64,000 bases of DNA from positions 1,426,001-1,490,000 of the forward strand of contig NZ_CBDDJA010000002.1 in assembly GCF_965229315.1 (NCBI RefSeq). Reading direction: 5' to 3'. The notes under the pieces are model-generated. The model had not been told where the DNA came from and did not search any database. It saw nothing but the letters and a program-made list of their open reading frames with translations. The stretch is from Pelomonas sp965229315 (GTDB lineage: Bacteria > Pseudomonadota > Gammaproteobacteria > Burkholderiales > Burkholderiaceae_C). This document shows, piece by piece, positions 33,965-46,148 of this stretch. A program made the position numbers and the translations under genes. Numbering within the stretch: the first letter of the stretch is position 1; each line of letters starts with the position of its first letter.

Positions 33965-35280
33965 GGTGCGAGGTAGCGCCACTGGCCGACCGGCAGGTGG
34001 CCCAGCGGGATGCGGCCGATGCGCACGCGCTTCAGGCCCACCACCTTCAGGCCCACCAGCTCGCACATGCGGCGGATCTGGCGCTTCTTGCCCTCGCGCA
34101 GCACGAAGCGCAGCTGGTGCTCGTTCTGCCAGCTGACCTTGGCGGGCTTGAGCGCCTCGCCGTCCAGTTCCAGGCCATGGTTCAGCAGCGCCAGCTTGTT
34201 GTGGGACAGCGCCGCGTTGGGCAGCGTGCCCTCGGGCACGGGGTCGCCGCCGGGCAGGCCGACGAACTCGACGCGCACGAGGTATTCCTTCTCCACGTCG
34301 GAGTCCTCGCCGATCAGCACGCGGGCGATGCGGCCGTCCTGCGTCAGCACGAGCAGGCCGGTGGAGTCGATGTCCAGGCGGCCGGCGGGTGCCAGGTTGC
34401 GGTGGTGGCCGGCGTTGGGCTGGATGCCGGAGGCGTCCTCGGCCCAGCGGTTCGCCGGCTGGAACAGCACGGCCGCCGGCTCGTAGCCGTCCTCGGCCTG
34501 GCCGGACACGTAGCCGATGGGCTTGTGCAGCAGCACGGTGACGAGCGAGGCCTGCTGCTGGCGGGCGGCGGGGTCGATGGTGATCTCGACATCCGGGCCG
34601 ACGCGCTGGCCCAGCACGGCCACCTTGCCGTTCACGCGCACCCAGCCGGCGGCGATCCAGTCGTCGGCCTCGCGGCGCGACGCGAGCTTCAACTCGCCCA
34701 TGCGCTTGGACAGGCGCTCGCCGTCTTCCGGCGCGACCTCGCGGGCCGGGTTGCGGCGCTGCTGTGGCCGCTGCGGCGGCTCGAAGTGGGGGCCGCGGTG
34801 GGCCACGCGGCGCTGGTCCACGCGCGGCGGCCGGTCGTCGCGCGGCCGGTCGCCCGGGCGTTCGTCACGGTGCTCGTTGCGGCGGACCGGCTCACCCCGC
34901 TGCGGCGGGCGATCGGGGCTGAAACCGCCCGGACGCGGTCCCGGGCGGCCCTGCCGTTCGTCGCGCGGGCGGTCGGCAGCGTCGGGGCGGCGGAAGGGCT
35001 CGCCGCGTTCGCTGCGGTCACCGCGCTGCGGTGGCCGCTCCTGCCTGAAGCCGCCGGCCTCGCGGACCGGGCGGTCGTCGCGCCGCGGCGCGGGCCGTTC
35101 CTTGCGCTGCTGCTGCGCCTGCTGGAACTGTTCCTCCCGCTCGGCACGTTCGGCCTTGGCCTTGGCGAGCGTGGTGCGGGGCTTGGAGACGCCCCGGCCG
35201 CGCACGGGGGCGCGTTTCTCGCCCTCCGCGTTGCGGGTCTTGGCAGCGGGTTTCTTGTTCTTGAGTGTGAGCGTGGCCAT
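33949..35280 (-). CDS. RluF/RluB-like 23S rRNA pseudouridine synthase with long disordered N-terminus
   Basis: A 443-residue protein. Residues 1-185 are low complexity, rich in Arg, Pro, Asp and Gly, with recurring RPPQRG and RDERP motifs. An S4-like RNA-binding segment follows (SKRMGELKLASRREADDWIAAGWVRVNGKV). The catalytic domain has LLHKPIGYVSG, the active-site Asp303 in GRLDIDSTGLLVLT and EGKKRQIRRMCELVGLKVVGLKRVRIG. It should modify a large-subunit rRNA uridine, in the RluF group by the GYVSG and GIQPN region (inference). The start (35278-35280) is one base after the mutL stop. The disordered tail may help RNA annealing. Confidence 0.88.
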   Translation of the reverse strand: MATLTLKNKKPAAKTRNAEGEKRAPVRGRGVSKPRTTLAKAKAERAEREEQFQQAQQQRKERPAPRRDDRPVREAGGFRQERPPQRGDRSERGEPFRRPDAADRPRDERQGRPGPRPGGFSPDRPPQRGEPVRRNEHRDERPGDRPRDDRPPRVDQRRVAHRGPHFEPPQRPQQRRNPAREVAPEDGERLSKRMGELKLASRREADDWIAAGWVRVNGKVAVLGQRVGPDVEITIDPAARQQQASLVTVLLHKPIGYVSGQAEDGYEPAAVLFQPANRWAEDASGIQPNAGHHRNLAPAGRLDIDSTGLLVLTQDGRIARVLIGEDSDVEKEYLVRVEFVGLPGGDPVPEGTLPNAALSHNKLALLNHGLELDGEALKPAKVSWQNEHQLRFVLREGKKRQIRRMCELVGLKVVGLKRVRIGRIPLGHLPVGQWRYLAPWEKF

Positions 35281-35281
35281 G

Positions 35282-37126
35282 TCAGCGTCCGCGTAGGAAA
35301 AGGGCATCCAGCTCGCGCATGTCGAGCTGGCGCCAGGTGGGGCGGCCGTGGTTGCACTGGTCGGCGCGCTCGGTGGCTTCCATGTCGCGCAGCAGCGCGT
35401 TCATTTCGTCCAGCGTGAGCTGCCGGTTGGCGCGCACGGCGCCGTGGCAGGCCATGGTGGCGAGGATTTCGTGCTGGGCGCGTTCCAGCACCGAGCTGGC
35501 GTCGAACTGCGCCATCTCGGCCAGCAGCTCGCGGGTCAGCGCGACGAGGTCGCTGGCGGCCAGCAGCGCCGGGCGCGAGCGCACGGCCAGCGTGCGGCTG
35601 GACAGCGGCGACACGTCCAGGCCGAGCCTGCTCAGCGTGTCGGCATGCTGTTCGGCGGCGGCCACCTCTTCGGCGGTCGCGGCGAAGCTGACCGGGATCA
35701 GCAGCGGCTGGCTCTCGATGGTCGTCGAGCCCAGGCGGGCCTTGAGCCGCTCGTAGACGACGCGTTCGTGCGCCGCGTGCATGTCGACGATGACCAGGCC
35801 GTGCCGGTTCTCGGCCAGCACATACACGCCCTGGATCTGCGCGATGGCGCGGCCCAGCGGCCAGTCCTCGTCGGGCAGCGGCACATGCAAGGCAGCGGTC
35901 GCCGTGCCCGTGGTGACGGCGGGCGCTGCAGGCGCGGCCTCCCACAGCGTCTCGTGCTGCACCAGCGACAGCCGCACCTGCTCGGCCGTGGCCGGCACGG
36001 GGGGTGTGAAGGAGGGCGTGTAGGCCGGACGCGGCTCGGCCACGTAGAGCGTGGCCGGCATGGTCGCCTCGAACGACAGCGGCGCCATGGCCGAGTCGAT
36101 GCCGGCGGCCTCGGCGCTGCGCGAGGCGGCCAGCGCGTCGATGAAGGCGCGGCGCACGCTCTGGTGGATGGCGCGGCCGTCGCGGAAGCGCACCTCGATC
36201 TTGGTCGGGTGCACGTTCACGTCCACCAGCTCGGGCGCGATCTCGATGAAGAGCACGTAGCTGGGCTGGCGCTGGCCGTGCAGCACGTCCTCGTAGGCCG
36301 AGCGGATGGCGTGGCTGATGAGCTTGTCGCGCACGTAGCGGCCGTTGACCCACACGTACTGCTGGTCGGCCCGCGAGCGGGCCGCCTCGGGCAGGCCGGC
36401 GCGGCCGGTCAGCGCCAGCGGCCCGGCGCTGTATTCGAACGGGCGGCTCTCGGCGGTGAAGTCTTCGCCCAGCACGTCGGCAATGCGCTGCTCGCCGGAC
36501 GCGGCGCGCCACTGGTCCACCAGCTTGCCTTCGTGCCAGATGGCGAAGCCCACGTCCGGCCGCGCCAGCGCGTGGCGGCGCACGGCCTCCACGCAGTGGG
36601 CCAGCTCGGTGGCGTCGGTCTTCAGGAACTTGCGGCGCGCCGGCGTGGCGAAGAACAGCTCGCGCACCTCCACGCTGGTGCCGCGCGAGCGGGCGGCGGC
36701 GGTCAGCTCGCCGCTGCGGGCGTCGATGCGGTGGGCGTGCGTGGCGTCGGCGGTGCGGCTGGCGATGGCCATCTCCGACACCGAGGCGATGGCAGCCAGC
36801 GCCTCGCCGCGAAACCCCATGGTCGCGACCGACTCCAGCTCGTTCAGCGACGCGATCTTGCTGGTGGCATGGCGCTTGAGCGCCAGCGGCAGCTGCGCGA
36901 CGGGGATGCCGCTGCCGTCGTCCTCGACGACGATGCCGCGCACGCCACCGGCCATCAGCTTGACCAGCACGTTCTTCGCGCCGGCATCCAGCGCGTTGTC
37001 CACCAGCTCGCGCACGACCGACGCCGGGCGCTCCACCACCTCGCCCGCGGCGATCTGGCTGATCAGCTCGTCGGGCAGCTCGCGGATGGCGCGGGGGGCG
37101 GGGACGTCGGGCAGGGGCAACTCCAT
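35282..37126 (-). CDS. mutL: DNA mismatch repair protein MutL
   Basis: A 614-residue GHKL ATPase that links mismatch recognition by MutS to strand removal. The N-terminal ATPase motifs are ISQIAAGEVVERPASVVREL, DNALDAGA, MGFRGEALAAIASV and GTSVEVRELFFATPARRKF. The C-terminal domain keeps the metal-dependent nicking motif in the form DMHAAHERVVYE (from Asp448; consensus DQHAX2EX4E), plus ACHGAVRA and CNHGRPTW. So this MutL probably nicks DNA itself, unlike the E. coli type that relies on MutH. The frame is open upstream, and the start is ATG 37124-37126. It heads the mutL-rlu-miaA transcript. Confidence 0.95.
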   Translation of the reverse strand: MELPLPDVPAPRAIRELPDELISQIAAGEVVERPASVVRELVDNALDAGAKNVLVKLMAGGVRGIVVEDDGSGIPVAQLPLALKRHATSKIASLNELESVATMGFRGEALAAIASVSEMAIASRTADATHAHRIDARSGELTAAARSRGTSVEVRELFFATPARRKFLKTDATELAHCVEAVRRHALARPDVGFAIWHEGKLVDQWRAASGEQRIADVLGEDFTAESRPFEYSAGPLALTGRAGLPEAARSRADQQYVWVNGRYVRDKLISHAIRSAYEDVLHGQRQPSYVLFIEIAPELVDVNVHPTKIEVRFRDGRAIHQSVRRAFIDALAASRSAEAAGIDSAMAPLSFEATMPATLYVAEPRPAYTPSFTPPVPATAEQVRLSLVQHETLWEAAPAAPAVTTGTATAALHVPLPDEDWPLGRAIAQIQGVYVLAENRHGLVIVDMHAAHERVVYERLKARLGSTTIESQPLLIPVSFAATAEEVAAAEQHADTLSRLGLDVSPLSSRTLAVRSRPALLAASDLVALTRELLAEMAQFDASSVLERAQHEILATMACHGAVRANRQLTLDEMNALLRDMEATERADQCNHGRPTWRQLDMRELDALFLRGR

Positions 37127-37184
37127 CCCGGGGATTATCGTTTCCCCCAGCCCGTCACGAAGTCGTCCGGATAATGCGCCCCCC

Positions 37185-37832
37185 ATGGACCTGCTGCATT
37201 TCCTTCTCGACTTCATCCTGCACGTGGACCAGCACCTGGCCACGTTCGTCCAGGCCTACGGCGCCTGGGTCTATGCGCTGCTGTTCGTCATCATCTTCGT
37301 CGAGACGGGCGTCGTCGTCATGCCCTTCCTGCCGGGCGATTCGCTGCTGTTCGTCGTCGGCGCGATGTGCGGCGTCGGGCTGATGGACCTGGGCCTGTCG
37401 ATGGGCCTGCTGACGGTGGCGGCGATTCTGGGCAACCAGAGCAATTACGCCATCGGCCGCCATTTCGGGCCGCGCGTGTTCCAGTGGGAGAACTCGCGCT
37501 TCTTCAACAAGGACGCCTTCATGAAGGCGCACGAGTTCTACGAGAAGTACGGCGGCATCACCATCGTGGCGGCGCGCTTCATGCCCTTTTTGCGCACCTT
37601 CGCGCCCTTCGTGGCCGGCGTGGCGCAGATGACGCGCCGCAAGTTCACGTTCTACGACGTGGGCGGCGGCGTGCTGTGGGTGTGCGGCATCACGCTGATC
37701 GGCTACATGTTCGGCAACGTGCCCTGGGTGAAGCACAACCTGGACAAGATCATCTGGGCCATGATCCTGATCCCCGGCCTGGTCATCATCGGCGGCGCGT
37801 TGCGCAGCCGGTTCAAGGGCAAGGCGGCCTGA
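37185..37832 (+). CDS. DedA family membrane protein
   Basis: A 215-residue inner-membrane protein of the DedA (SNARE-associated/VTT) family. Family marks are the early acidic VIIFVETGVVVMPFLPGDSLLFVVGA, the NQSNYAIGRHFG loop and the basic motif RFMPFLRTFAPFVAGVAQM, which are needed for activity in E. coli YqjA. DedA proteins support undecaprenyl-phosphate recycling or proton-coupled lipid flipping. ATG 37185 lies only 59 bases from the divergent mutL start. Its exact lipid substrate cannot be told from sequence. Confidence 0.93.
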   Translation: MDLLHFLLDFILHVDQHLATFVQAYGAWVYALLFVIIFVETGVVVMPFLPGDSLLFVVGAMCGVGLMDLGLSMGLLTVAAILGNQSNYAIGRHFGPRVFQWENSRFFNKDAFMKAHEFYEKYGGITIVAARFMPFLRTFAPFVAGVAQMTRRKFTFYDVGGGVLWVCGITLIGYMFGNVPWVKHNLDKIIWAMILIPGLVIIGGALRSRFKGKAA

Positions 37833-37833
37833 C

Positions 37834-38508
37834 TCAGTCGGTCCACTTCGCCAGGTAGGCGTCGTAGTTGCGCCGCCAGTCGGCCGAGCCGGCATTGCCC
37901 TTGCTCTGGTGCGTGATGGCGATGGGCCAGGTCGTCAGCCGCAGCCCGGCCTGGCGGGCGCTGCGGCAGAAGTCCATGTCGTAGAAGTGGAAGTCGAAGC
38001 GCTCGTCGAAGCGCAGCTGCTTCTCGCGCAGCAGGTCGCGCCGCGCGGCGAGCAGCACGCCGTCCAGCAGTTCGCAGGGCGCGGGCGTCGGGCCGAAGTG
38101 CGCCAGCGTGCCGAACGGGTGCTGCGCATGGCCCACCGTGCCGCTGAGGTGGGCGCTGTCGTCCCATTCCAGGCGCGGGGTCGGGAACGCCCAGGACGGC
38201 TGCCCCGGCACGCGGCGGCGGTTGCCGGCCACGCCGATGACATCGGCCGCCTCCAGCGCGGCGGTCGTGTGTTCGACGAAGAAATGGTCGTCCAGCCAGA
38301 CGTCGTCATGGATGAACATCAGCAGCGGCTCGGCGTCCGGTGCGGCAATGCGCTCGTTGTAGACCGCCGGCAGGCCGCGCCGGTTCTCGAAGGCGATTTG
38401 CGGTTTCAGGCGGTGGTCGTACGCCAGGCGCCGCAGCGACTGGCCCAGCGCCGAGCGGGTCCAGAAGTCGTGGGCGGTGAGGCGGGTCGCGCAGATCAGA
38501 TCCAGCAT
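37834..38508 (-). CDS. glycosyltransferase, StrF-like GT-A fold
   Basis: A 224-residue protein with the glycosyltransferase pattern LLMFIHDDVWLDDHFFVEH (a DDV metal-binding motif equivalent to DXD, near residue 68). LDGVLLAARRDLL and FHFYDMDFCRSARQAGLRL follow; this acidic-aromatic region near the C-terminus is typical of the StrF/GT2-like group. It lacks membrane segments, so it is a soluble cytoplasmic or peripheral enzyme. Donor and acceptor sugars are unknown. It converges on the DedA gene (1-base gap) and diverges from the tricorn-like protease gene. Confidence 0.8.
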   Translation of the reverse strand: MLDLICATRLTAHDFWTRSALGQSLRRLAYDHRLKPQIAFENRRGLPAVYNERIAAPDAEPLLMFIHDDVWLDDHFFVEHTTAALEAADVIGVAGNRRRVPGQPSWAFPTPRLEWDDSAHLSGTVGHAQHPFGTLAHFGPTPAPCELLDGVLLAARRDLLREKQLRFDERFDFHFYDMDFCRSARQAGLRLTTWPIAITHQSKGNAGSADWRRNYDAYLAKWTD

Positions 38509-38618
38509 GGCTGCGGCAGTCTAGGGCTCCCGGCGACCGGGCCTGCGGTGACCTTCGTGACCGCGCCGCCCAGCCGATACAGTGCGGGCCTTTCCTATTG
38601 CTGCGAACGGAGTTTCCT

Positions 38619-41971
<3,353 letters not shown>

Positions 41972-41972
<1 letters not shown>

Positions 41973-42718
41973 TGAAGGCCCGCCGCGTCCTTGCGCTCGC
42001 CCTCAACGCGGGGGCGGCGAGCGGGGGGGCGTTCGCCTTCAAGCCGGCGGCGCCGCAGATCATCCAGTGCCCGGGCTCCGATGAAGTCCGCAAGGTCGAA
42101 CGCATGGCGTCGGGCAACACGTTTGGGCGCCGGCTCTGGACGGATGGTTTCGTGCTGGCGCCGATGCTGCCGTCCTATCCCCGCATCAGCCGATGCGCTG
42201 GCAATGGCCCGATGTTCTGGGTCGAGGACCGGGAGCGGCTGGGCGAGCTGCCATTCTGGCCGGAGGACTCTCCACCGGTGCCGCAATCCTGGCGGGTTGC
42301 CGAGGCCGTGCGGGCGCTGACCGAGGCCGAACTGCTGGACGCGATTGACCAGCAGATGGGAACGACGCGGGCGCGCCTGCTGCACCTGCGGCAGCAAGCT
42401 TGGTGGCTGGCGAACGACAGCGACCGCCGGGTGCGATCCGGCCAGACCGTCGAGCATGTCAGCCGCGTGGACGCCGACCCGCGCGCGAGGGCGAACCTGG
42501 AGGCGCTGGTGCTGATGTTCGACGAGTCGGACCGCGCCGAACCGCTGATGAAGGTCGAAGCCTTGCGCGAGCTGGGCCGCCGCGCCGAGGCGTTGGCGCT
42601 GGCGGAACGCCTGCACCCCGAGCAACCGGTGTTCGTCGACTGGCTCAACCGTCTGAAAGCCGTCCTTGCCACCGATGACCGGCGCGTGGCCGAAGTGATT
42701 GATCGACCGAAGCCGTGA
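41972..42718 (+). CDS. unknown protein with a possible degenerate zinc-ribbon, within the protease/sensor operon
   Basis: A 248-residue protein that I do not recognise as a named family. Its ATG shares one base with the protease stop (TGATG). The N-terminal half has IIQCPGSDEVRKVERMASGNTFGRRLWTDG and later CAGNGPMFWVEDRE. The layout, Cys-Pro, a GNTxG/W-DG block and FWxED, resembles a two-knuckle zinc ribbon, but each CxxC pair has lost its second cysteine. The C-terminal half is helical and TPR-like (KVEALRELGRRAEALALAERLHPEQPVFVDWL). The histidine kinase start overlaps its stop by 4 bases. Function unknown. Confidence 0.65.
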
Positions 42719-44076
42719 AAAGGGTCGAGCTGTCGCTGCGCGGCCGCTTCCTGCTGCTGGCCCTGCTGCCGCTGCTGGCCTCGCTGCTGCTGATCGCCTT
42801 CGCCGTGCGCCAGCAGGAGCGCGACCTCGCCACGCGCGAGCATGCCCTCGTGCGCGCCAGCTACATGGACGCGCGGCGCACCGAGCTGAAGCACTACGTC
42901 GACCTCGCCGTCAGCACCGTCAAGCCGCTGCTGGGCCGCCCCGGCGGGGAGCGGCAGGCCTTGCAGCTGCTGTCGTCGCTGGACTACGGCCCCGACGGCT
43001 ATTTCTTCGTCTACGACCTGCAGGGCCACGTGCTGATGCACTCGCGCCAGCCCGAGCTGATCGGCCAGAACCTATGGGAGCTGCGCGACCCGCAGGGCAG
43101 GCCGTCCATCCAGCACCTCATTGCCCAGGCCAAGGCCGGTGGCGGCTATGTGGACTACATGTGGCGCAAGCCCTCCAGCAGCCTGCTGGCGCCCAAGCTG
43201 GGCTATGTCGTCGCGATTCCCGAGTGGCACTGGATGATGGGCACGGGGCTGTACCTGGACGGCATCGAGGCGACGATGGCCGAGCTGGAGCGCGGCGCCA
43301 GCAAGAACATCACGGCCACCCTGCTGTGGGTGGGCGGCGTGGCGGTGTTCGGCATCGCGCTGATCAGCGCCGGCGCGCTGGCGCTCAACCTCAGCGAGCA
43401 CCGCACGGCCGAGGCCAAGCTGCGGGCGCTGGCGCGCCAGGTCGTGCGCAGCCAGGAGGACGAGCGCGCCCGGCTGGCCCGCGAGCTGCATGACGGCGTC
43501 AGCCAGGCGCTGGTGTCCACCAAGCTGCTGATCGAATCGGCGCAGTCGGACCAGGCTTCAGCCGCGCGCCTGCAGGCGCTGGCGTTGCAGCGCCTGAACG
43601 GCACGCTGGCCGAGGTGCGGCACATCTCGCACGCACTGCGCCCGGCGCTGCTGGACACGCTGGGCCTGCCGGCTGCGCTGCAGCACCTGGCGCGTGAGTT
43701 CGACGCGGCGGGCGGTACGCATTTCGAGGCGGCGGTGCTGGGCGAGGAGGTCGGGCTGCCTGATGCCGTGAACACGGCGTTGTTTCGCATCTCGCAGGAG
43801 GCACTGAACAACGCCGCCCGCCATGCGAAGGCCGCGACGGTGCGGCTGACGCTGCGCTTCGAGCGCGCTGGCGGGCTGAGCCTGGACGTGGCCGACGATG
43901 GCAGCGGCTTCGATGCCGACGCCGTGCAGGCCGTGGCGGAGCAGGGGCTGGGCCTGCGCAGCATGCGCGAGCGGGCCGACGCCCTGGGCGCGCGCCTGCG
44001 CATGACGACCGCGCCGGGCGAAGGCTGTCGGCTCGCGGTCACACTGTCGGCCTCGGCACTGGCTGCCGCTGCATGA
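42715..44076 (+). CDS. sensor histidine kinase with single Cache domain (NarL-type partner)
   Basis: A 453-residue inner-membrane kinase. Membrane helices lie near residues 10-31 and 203-226 and flank a periplasmic single Cache domain (about 35-190, with DGYFFVYDLQGHVLMHSRQPELIGQNLW). These domains bind small organic acids or amino acids. The HisKA_3 motif ARLARELHDGVSQAL carries the phospho-acceptor His259. The HATPase has the N box SQEALNNAARHA and G boxes DDGSGFD and GLGLRSMRERA. The start is GTG 42715, overlapping the previous stop as GTGA. The response regulator gene follows after 10 bases. The ligand is unknown. Confidence 0.92.
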   Translation: MKRVELSLRGRFLLLALLPLLASLLLIAFAVRQQERDLATREHALVRASYMDARRTELKHYVDLAVSTVKPLLGRPGGERQALQLLSSLDYGPDGYFFVYDLQGHVLMHSRQPELIGQNLWELRDPQGRPSIQHLIAQAKAGGGYVDYMWRKPSSSLLAPKLGYVVAIPEWHWMMGTGLYLDGIEATMAELERGASKNITATLLWVGGVAVFGIALISAGALALNLSEHRTAEAKLRALARQVVRSQEDERARLARELHDGVSQALVSTKLLIESAQSDQASAARLQALALQRLNGTLAEVRHISHALRPALLDTLGLPAALQHLAREFDAAGGTHFEAAVLGEEVGLPDAVNTALFRISQEALNNAARHAKAATVRLTLRFERAGGLSLDVADDGSGFDADAVQAVAEQGLGLRSMRERADALGARLRMTTAPGEGCRLAVTLSASALAAAA

Positions 44077-44086
44077 CCGATCCCGC

Positions 44087-44710
44087 ATGACCGCTCCCAT
44101 CCGCATCCTGCTCGTCGACGACCATCCCATGGTCCGGGAAGGCCTGGTCGCGCGGCTGCAGTCCGTGCCGCGCTTCGAGGTGGTCGGCGAGGCCGGCCAC
44201 CGCTGCGAGGCGCTGGATCAGCTCGCCCGCACGGCACCCGATGTCGTGCTGATGGACGTGGGCCTGAAAGACGTCAATGGCATTGCGCTGGGCGCGGAGA
44301 TGCTGGCCGCGCAGCCGGCCATCAAGCTGCTGATGTTCAGCATGTACGACAACCCGGAGTACGTGCAGCGCGCCTTGCAGGCCGGCGCGCGCGGCTACGT
44401 GCTGAAGGATGCGCCGGCGACCGAGATCGTGTCCGCCATCGACGCCGTCGCGGCGGGCGGCACCTTCCTCAGTGCGGCCGTGTCGGGCCGGCTGTTCCGT
44501 GGCCAGAGCCCGAAGCCGGTGCTGACGCCGCGCGAGAGCGAGATCCTGGCGAAGCTGGGGCAGGGCGCGTCCAGCAAGCAGATCGCGCGCGACCTGGATT
44601 TGAGCGTGCGCACGGTGGAGGCCCACCGGCAGAGCATCAAGCGCAAGCTGGAACTGGAGGGTCAGGCGGAGCTGATCCGCTATGCCGTGGAGCACGCCAG
44701 GGATCAGTGA
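44087..44710 (+). CDS. LuxR/NarL family response regulator
   Basis: A 207-residue regulator. The receiver domain has the acidic pair Asp11/Asp12, the phospho-acceptor Asp57 in VVLMDVGLKD and Lys in YVLKDAPA. The C-terminal LuxR-type HTH is LTPRESEILAKLGQGASSKQIARDLDLSVRTVEAHRQSIKRKL (about residues 145-188). It is the cognate partner of the Cache-domain kinase just upstream and should activate or repress genes on phosphorylation. Targets are unknown. The operon arrangement raises the possibility that the protease or unknown protein is linked to the signal. A strong terminator follows the stop directly. Confidence 0.95.
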   Translation: MTAPIRILLVDDHPMVREGLVARLQSVPRFEVVGEAGHRCEALDQLARTAPDVVLMDVGLKDVNGIALGAEMLAAQPAIKLLMFSMYDNPEYVQRALQAGARGYVLKDAPATEIVSAIDAVAAGGTFLSAAVSGRLFRGQSPKPVLTPRESEILAKLGQGASSKQIARDLDLSVRTVEAHRQSIKRKLELEGQAELIRYAVEHARDQ

Positions 44711-44734
44711 AACGGGCGGCCGTGGCCGCCCGTT
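44711..44734. terminator. terminator hairpin between convergent genes
   Basis: A perfect 10-bp stem, AACGGGCGGC/GCCGCCCGTT, with a CGTG loop starts right after the response-regulator stop and ends 5 bases before the stop of the convergent Pro/Tyr-rich protein gene. It lacks a long T tract but is very stable and symmetrical, so it can serve both strands. Confidence 0.7.
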
Positions 44735-44739
44735 CAGGT

Positions 44740-45111
44740 TCAGCGCCCGCGGCGCGGGCCCTCGTCGCGATCCCAGCCGTCGCGGCGATCGTGATCGCGG
44801 TCACGGCGCCAGTGGCCGCGGTCGTCCCAGCGCGGGCTGCGGTAGGCCGTCTCGTAGACCACGCGCGGCGGCGGGGGCGGGGCGTAGTAGACGTCGCGCG
44901 GGTAGTAGCGCGGCGCGGGCACGTAGACCACCGGCGGCGGGGGTGGGGCGTAATACACCGGCGCCGGCTCGGCGTAGTAGCCGCCGTTGGACACCACCAC
45001 GCCCGGCAGCGGCACATTGATGCCGATGGACCAGTGCGTGCCGGCATGGGCGGCGGTGGCGCCCAGCAACGCGGCGGTGGCGACGGTGGCGGCAAGGATG
45101 GAACGAAGCAT
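44740..45111 (-). CDS. exported Pro/Tyr-rich protein with basic tail
   Basis: A 123-residue protein with a signal peptide (MLRSILAATVATAALLGATAAHA, cleavage after AHA). A short conserved start THWSIGINVPLPGVVV is followed by two PPPPP blocks among tyrosines (YYAPPPPPVVYVP and YYAPPPPPRVV). The C-terminus is rich in Arg, Asp, Trp and His. Similar short exported proteins are common in Burkholderiales, with no known function. The mature part is probably disordered and may associate with the wall or outer membrane. The start is ATG 45109-45111. An upstream in-frame ATG would put residues before the signal peptide. Confidence 0.75.
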   Translation of the reverse strand: MLRSILAATVATAALLGATAAHAGTHWSIGINVPLPGVVVSNGGYYAEPAPVYYAPPPPPVVYVPAPRYYPRDVYYAPPPPPRVVYETAYRSPRWDDRGHWRRDRDHDRRDGWDRDEGPRRGR

Positions 45112-45231
45112 GGTGAACCTCCTGGGGAGCCCAGCATGGCGCTGGGAATGTCTGAACAACGGCTTGCTGCGGCCGGCGTTGACGAAGCGTGCAGTCCAGA
45201 GGTAAGCGGGTGTGAACCCGCCGGGGGCTGC

Positions 45232-46095
45232 TCATGCGAGGCCGTCCAGCACCGCCAGCGCGTCCGCGGGCAGCTTGAGGCTGGCGCTGGCCAGGTTCTG
45301 CCGTAGGTGGGCGAGGGACGAGGTGCCCGGGATCAGCAGGATGTTCGGCGAGCGCTGCAGCAGCCAGGCCAGCGCCACCTGCATGGGCGTGGCGCCCAGG
45401 CTTGCGGCCACGCCGTTCAGCGCGCCGGACTGCAGCGGCGTGAAGCCGCCCAGCGGGAAGAACGGCACGTAGGCGATGCGCTGGGCGGCGAGGTCGTCGA
45501 TCAGTGCGTCGTCGCCCCGGTGCACCAGGTTGTACTGGTTCTGCACGCAGGCGATGCGGGTGATGGACTGGCCCTGGCGCACTTGCGCGGGCGTCGCGTT
45601 GCTCAGGCCGATGTGGCGCACCAGGCCGCGCTGCTGCAGTTCCGCCAGCGCGGTCAGCGGCGCCTCGATGTCGCCCTCAGCCGGGCCGTGCACGTCGAAC
45701 ATCAGGCGCAGGTTGACGACGTCCAGCACGTCCAGGTCCAGATGGCGCAGGTTGTCGTGCACGGCGGTGGTCAGCTCGGCGGGCGTGAATGCCGCGTCCC
45801 ACGAGCCCCCGGGGCCGCGTTTGGCGCCGATCTTGGTGACCAGCGTCAGGTCGTCCCGGTAGGGGTGCAGCGCCTCGCGGATGAGCTGGTTGGTGATGTG
45901 CGGGCCGTAGAAATCGCTGGTGTCGATGTGGTTGACGCCCGCCTCGACGGCGTCGCGCAGCACGGCGAGGGCGCCTTCACGGTCCTTGGGCGGGCCGAAT
46001 ACGCCGGGGCCGGCGAGCTGCATGGCGCCGTAGCCCATGCGGTTGACGGTCCTGGTGCCGAGCTGGAAGCTGCCTGCGTGATTGAGATCGGTCAT
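45232..46095 (-). CDS. aldo/keto reductase (YdbC-like)
   Basis: A 287-residue NADPH-dependent oxidoreductase with a TIM-barrel fold. It has GYGAMQLAGPGVFGPPKDREGALAVLRDAVEAGVNHIDTSDFYGPH, where the catalytic tetrad Asp and Tyr appear in IDTSDFYG. The catalytic Lys is in LVTKIGAKRG, and the cofactor-binding end is LLIPGTSSLAHLRQN. The closest well-known member is E. coli YdbC, a pyridoxal reductase-type enzyme (family inference). It diverges from a LysR regulator with 99 bases between, which includes a clear LysR box, so it is the probable target of that regulator. Confidence 0.9.
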   Translation of the reverse strand: MTDLNHAGSFQLGTRTVNRMGYGAMQLAGPGVFGPPKDREGALAVLRDAVEAGVNHIDTSDFYGPHITNQLIREALHPYRDDLTLVTKIGAKRGPGGSWDAAFTPAELTTAVHDNLRHLDLDVLDVVNLRLMFDVHGPAEGDIEAPLTALAELQQRGLVRHIGLSNATPAQVRQGQSITRIACVQNQYNLVHRGDDALIDDLAAQRIAYVPFFPLGGFTPLQSGALNGVAASLGATPMQVALAWLLQRSPNILLIPGTSSLAHLRQNLASASLKLPADALAVLDGLA

Positions 46096-46148
46096 GGCCT
46101 GACTCCGTTGGAAAGTGGATGGCGCCACTGTAGGAATTCGACCGGCGC

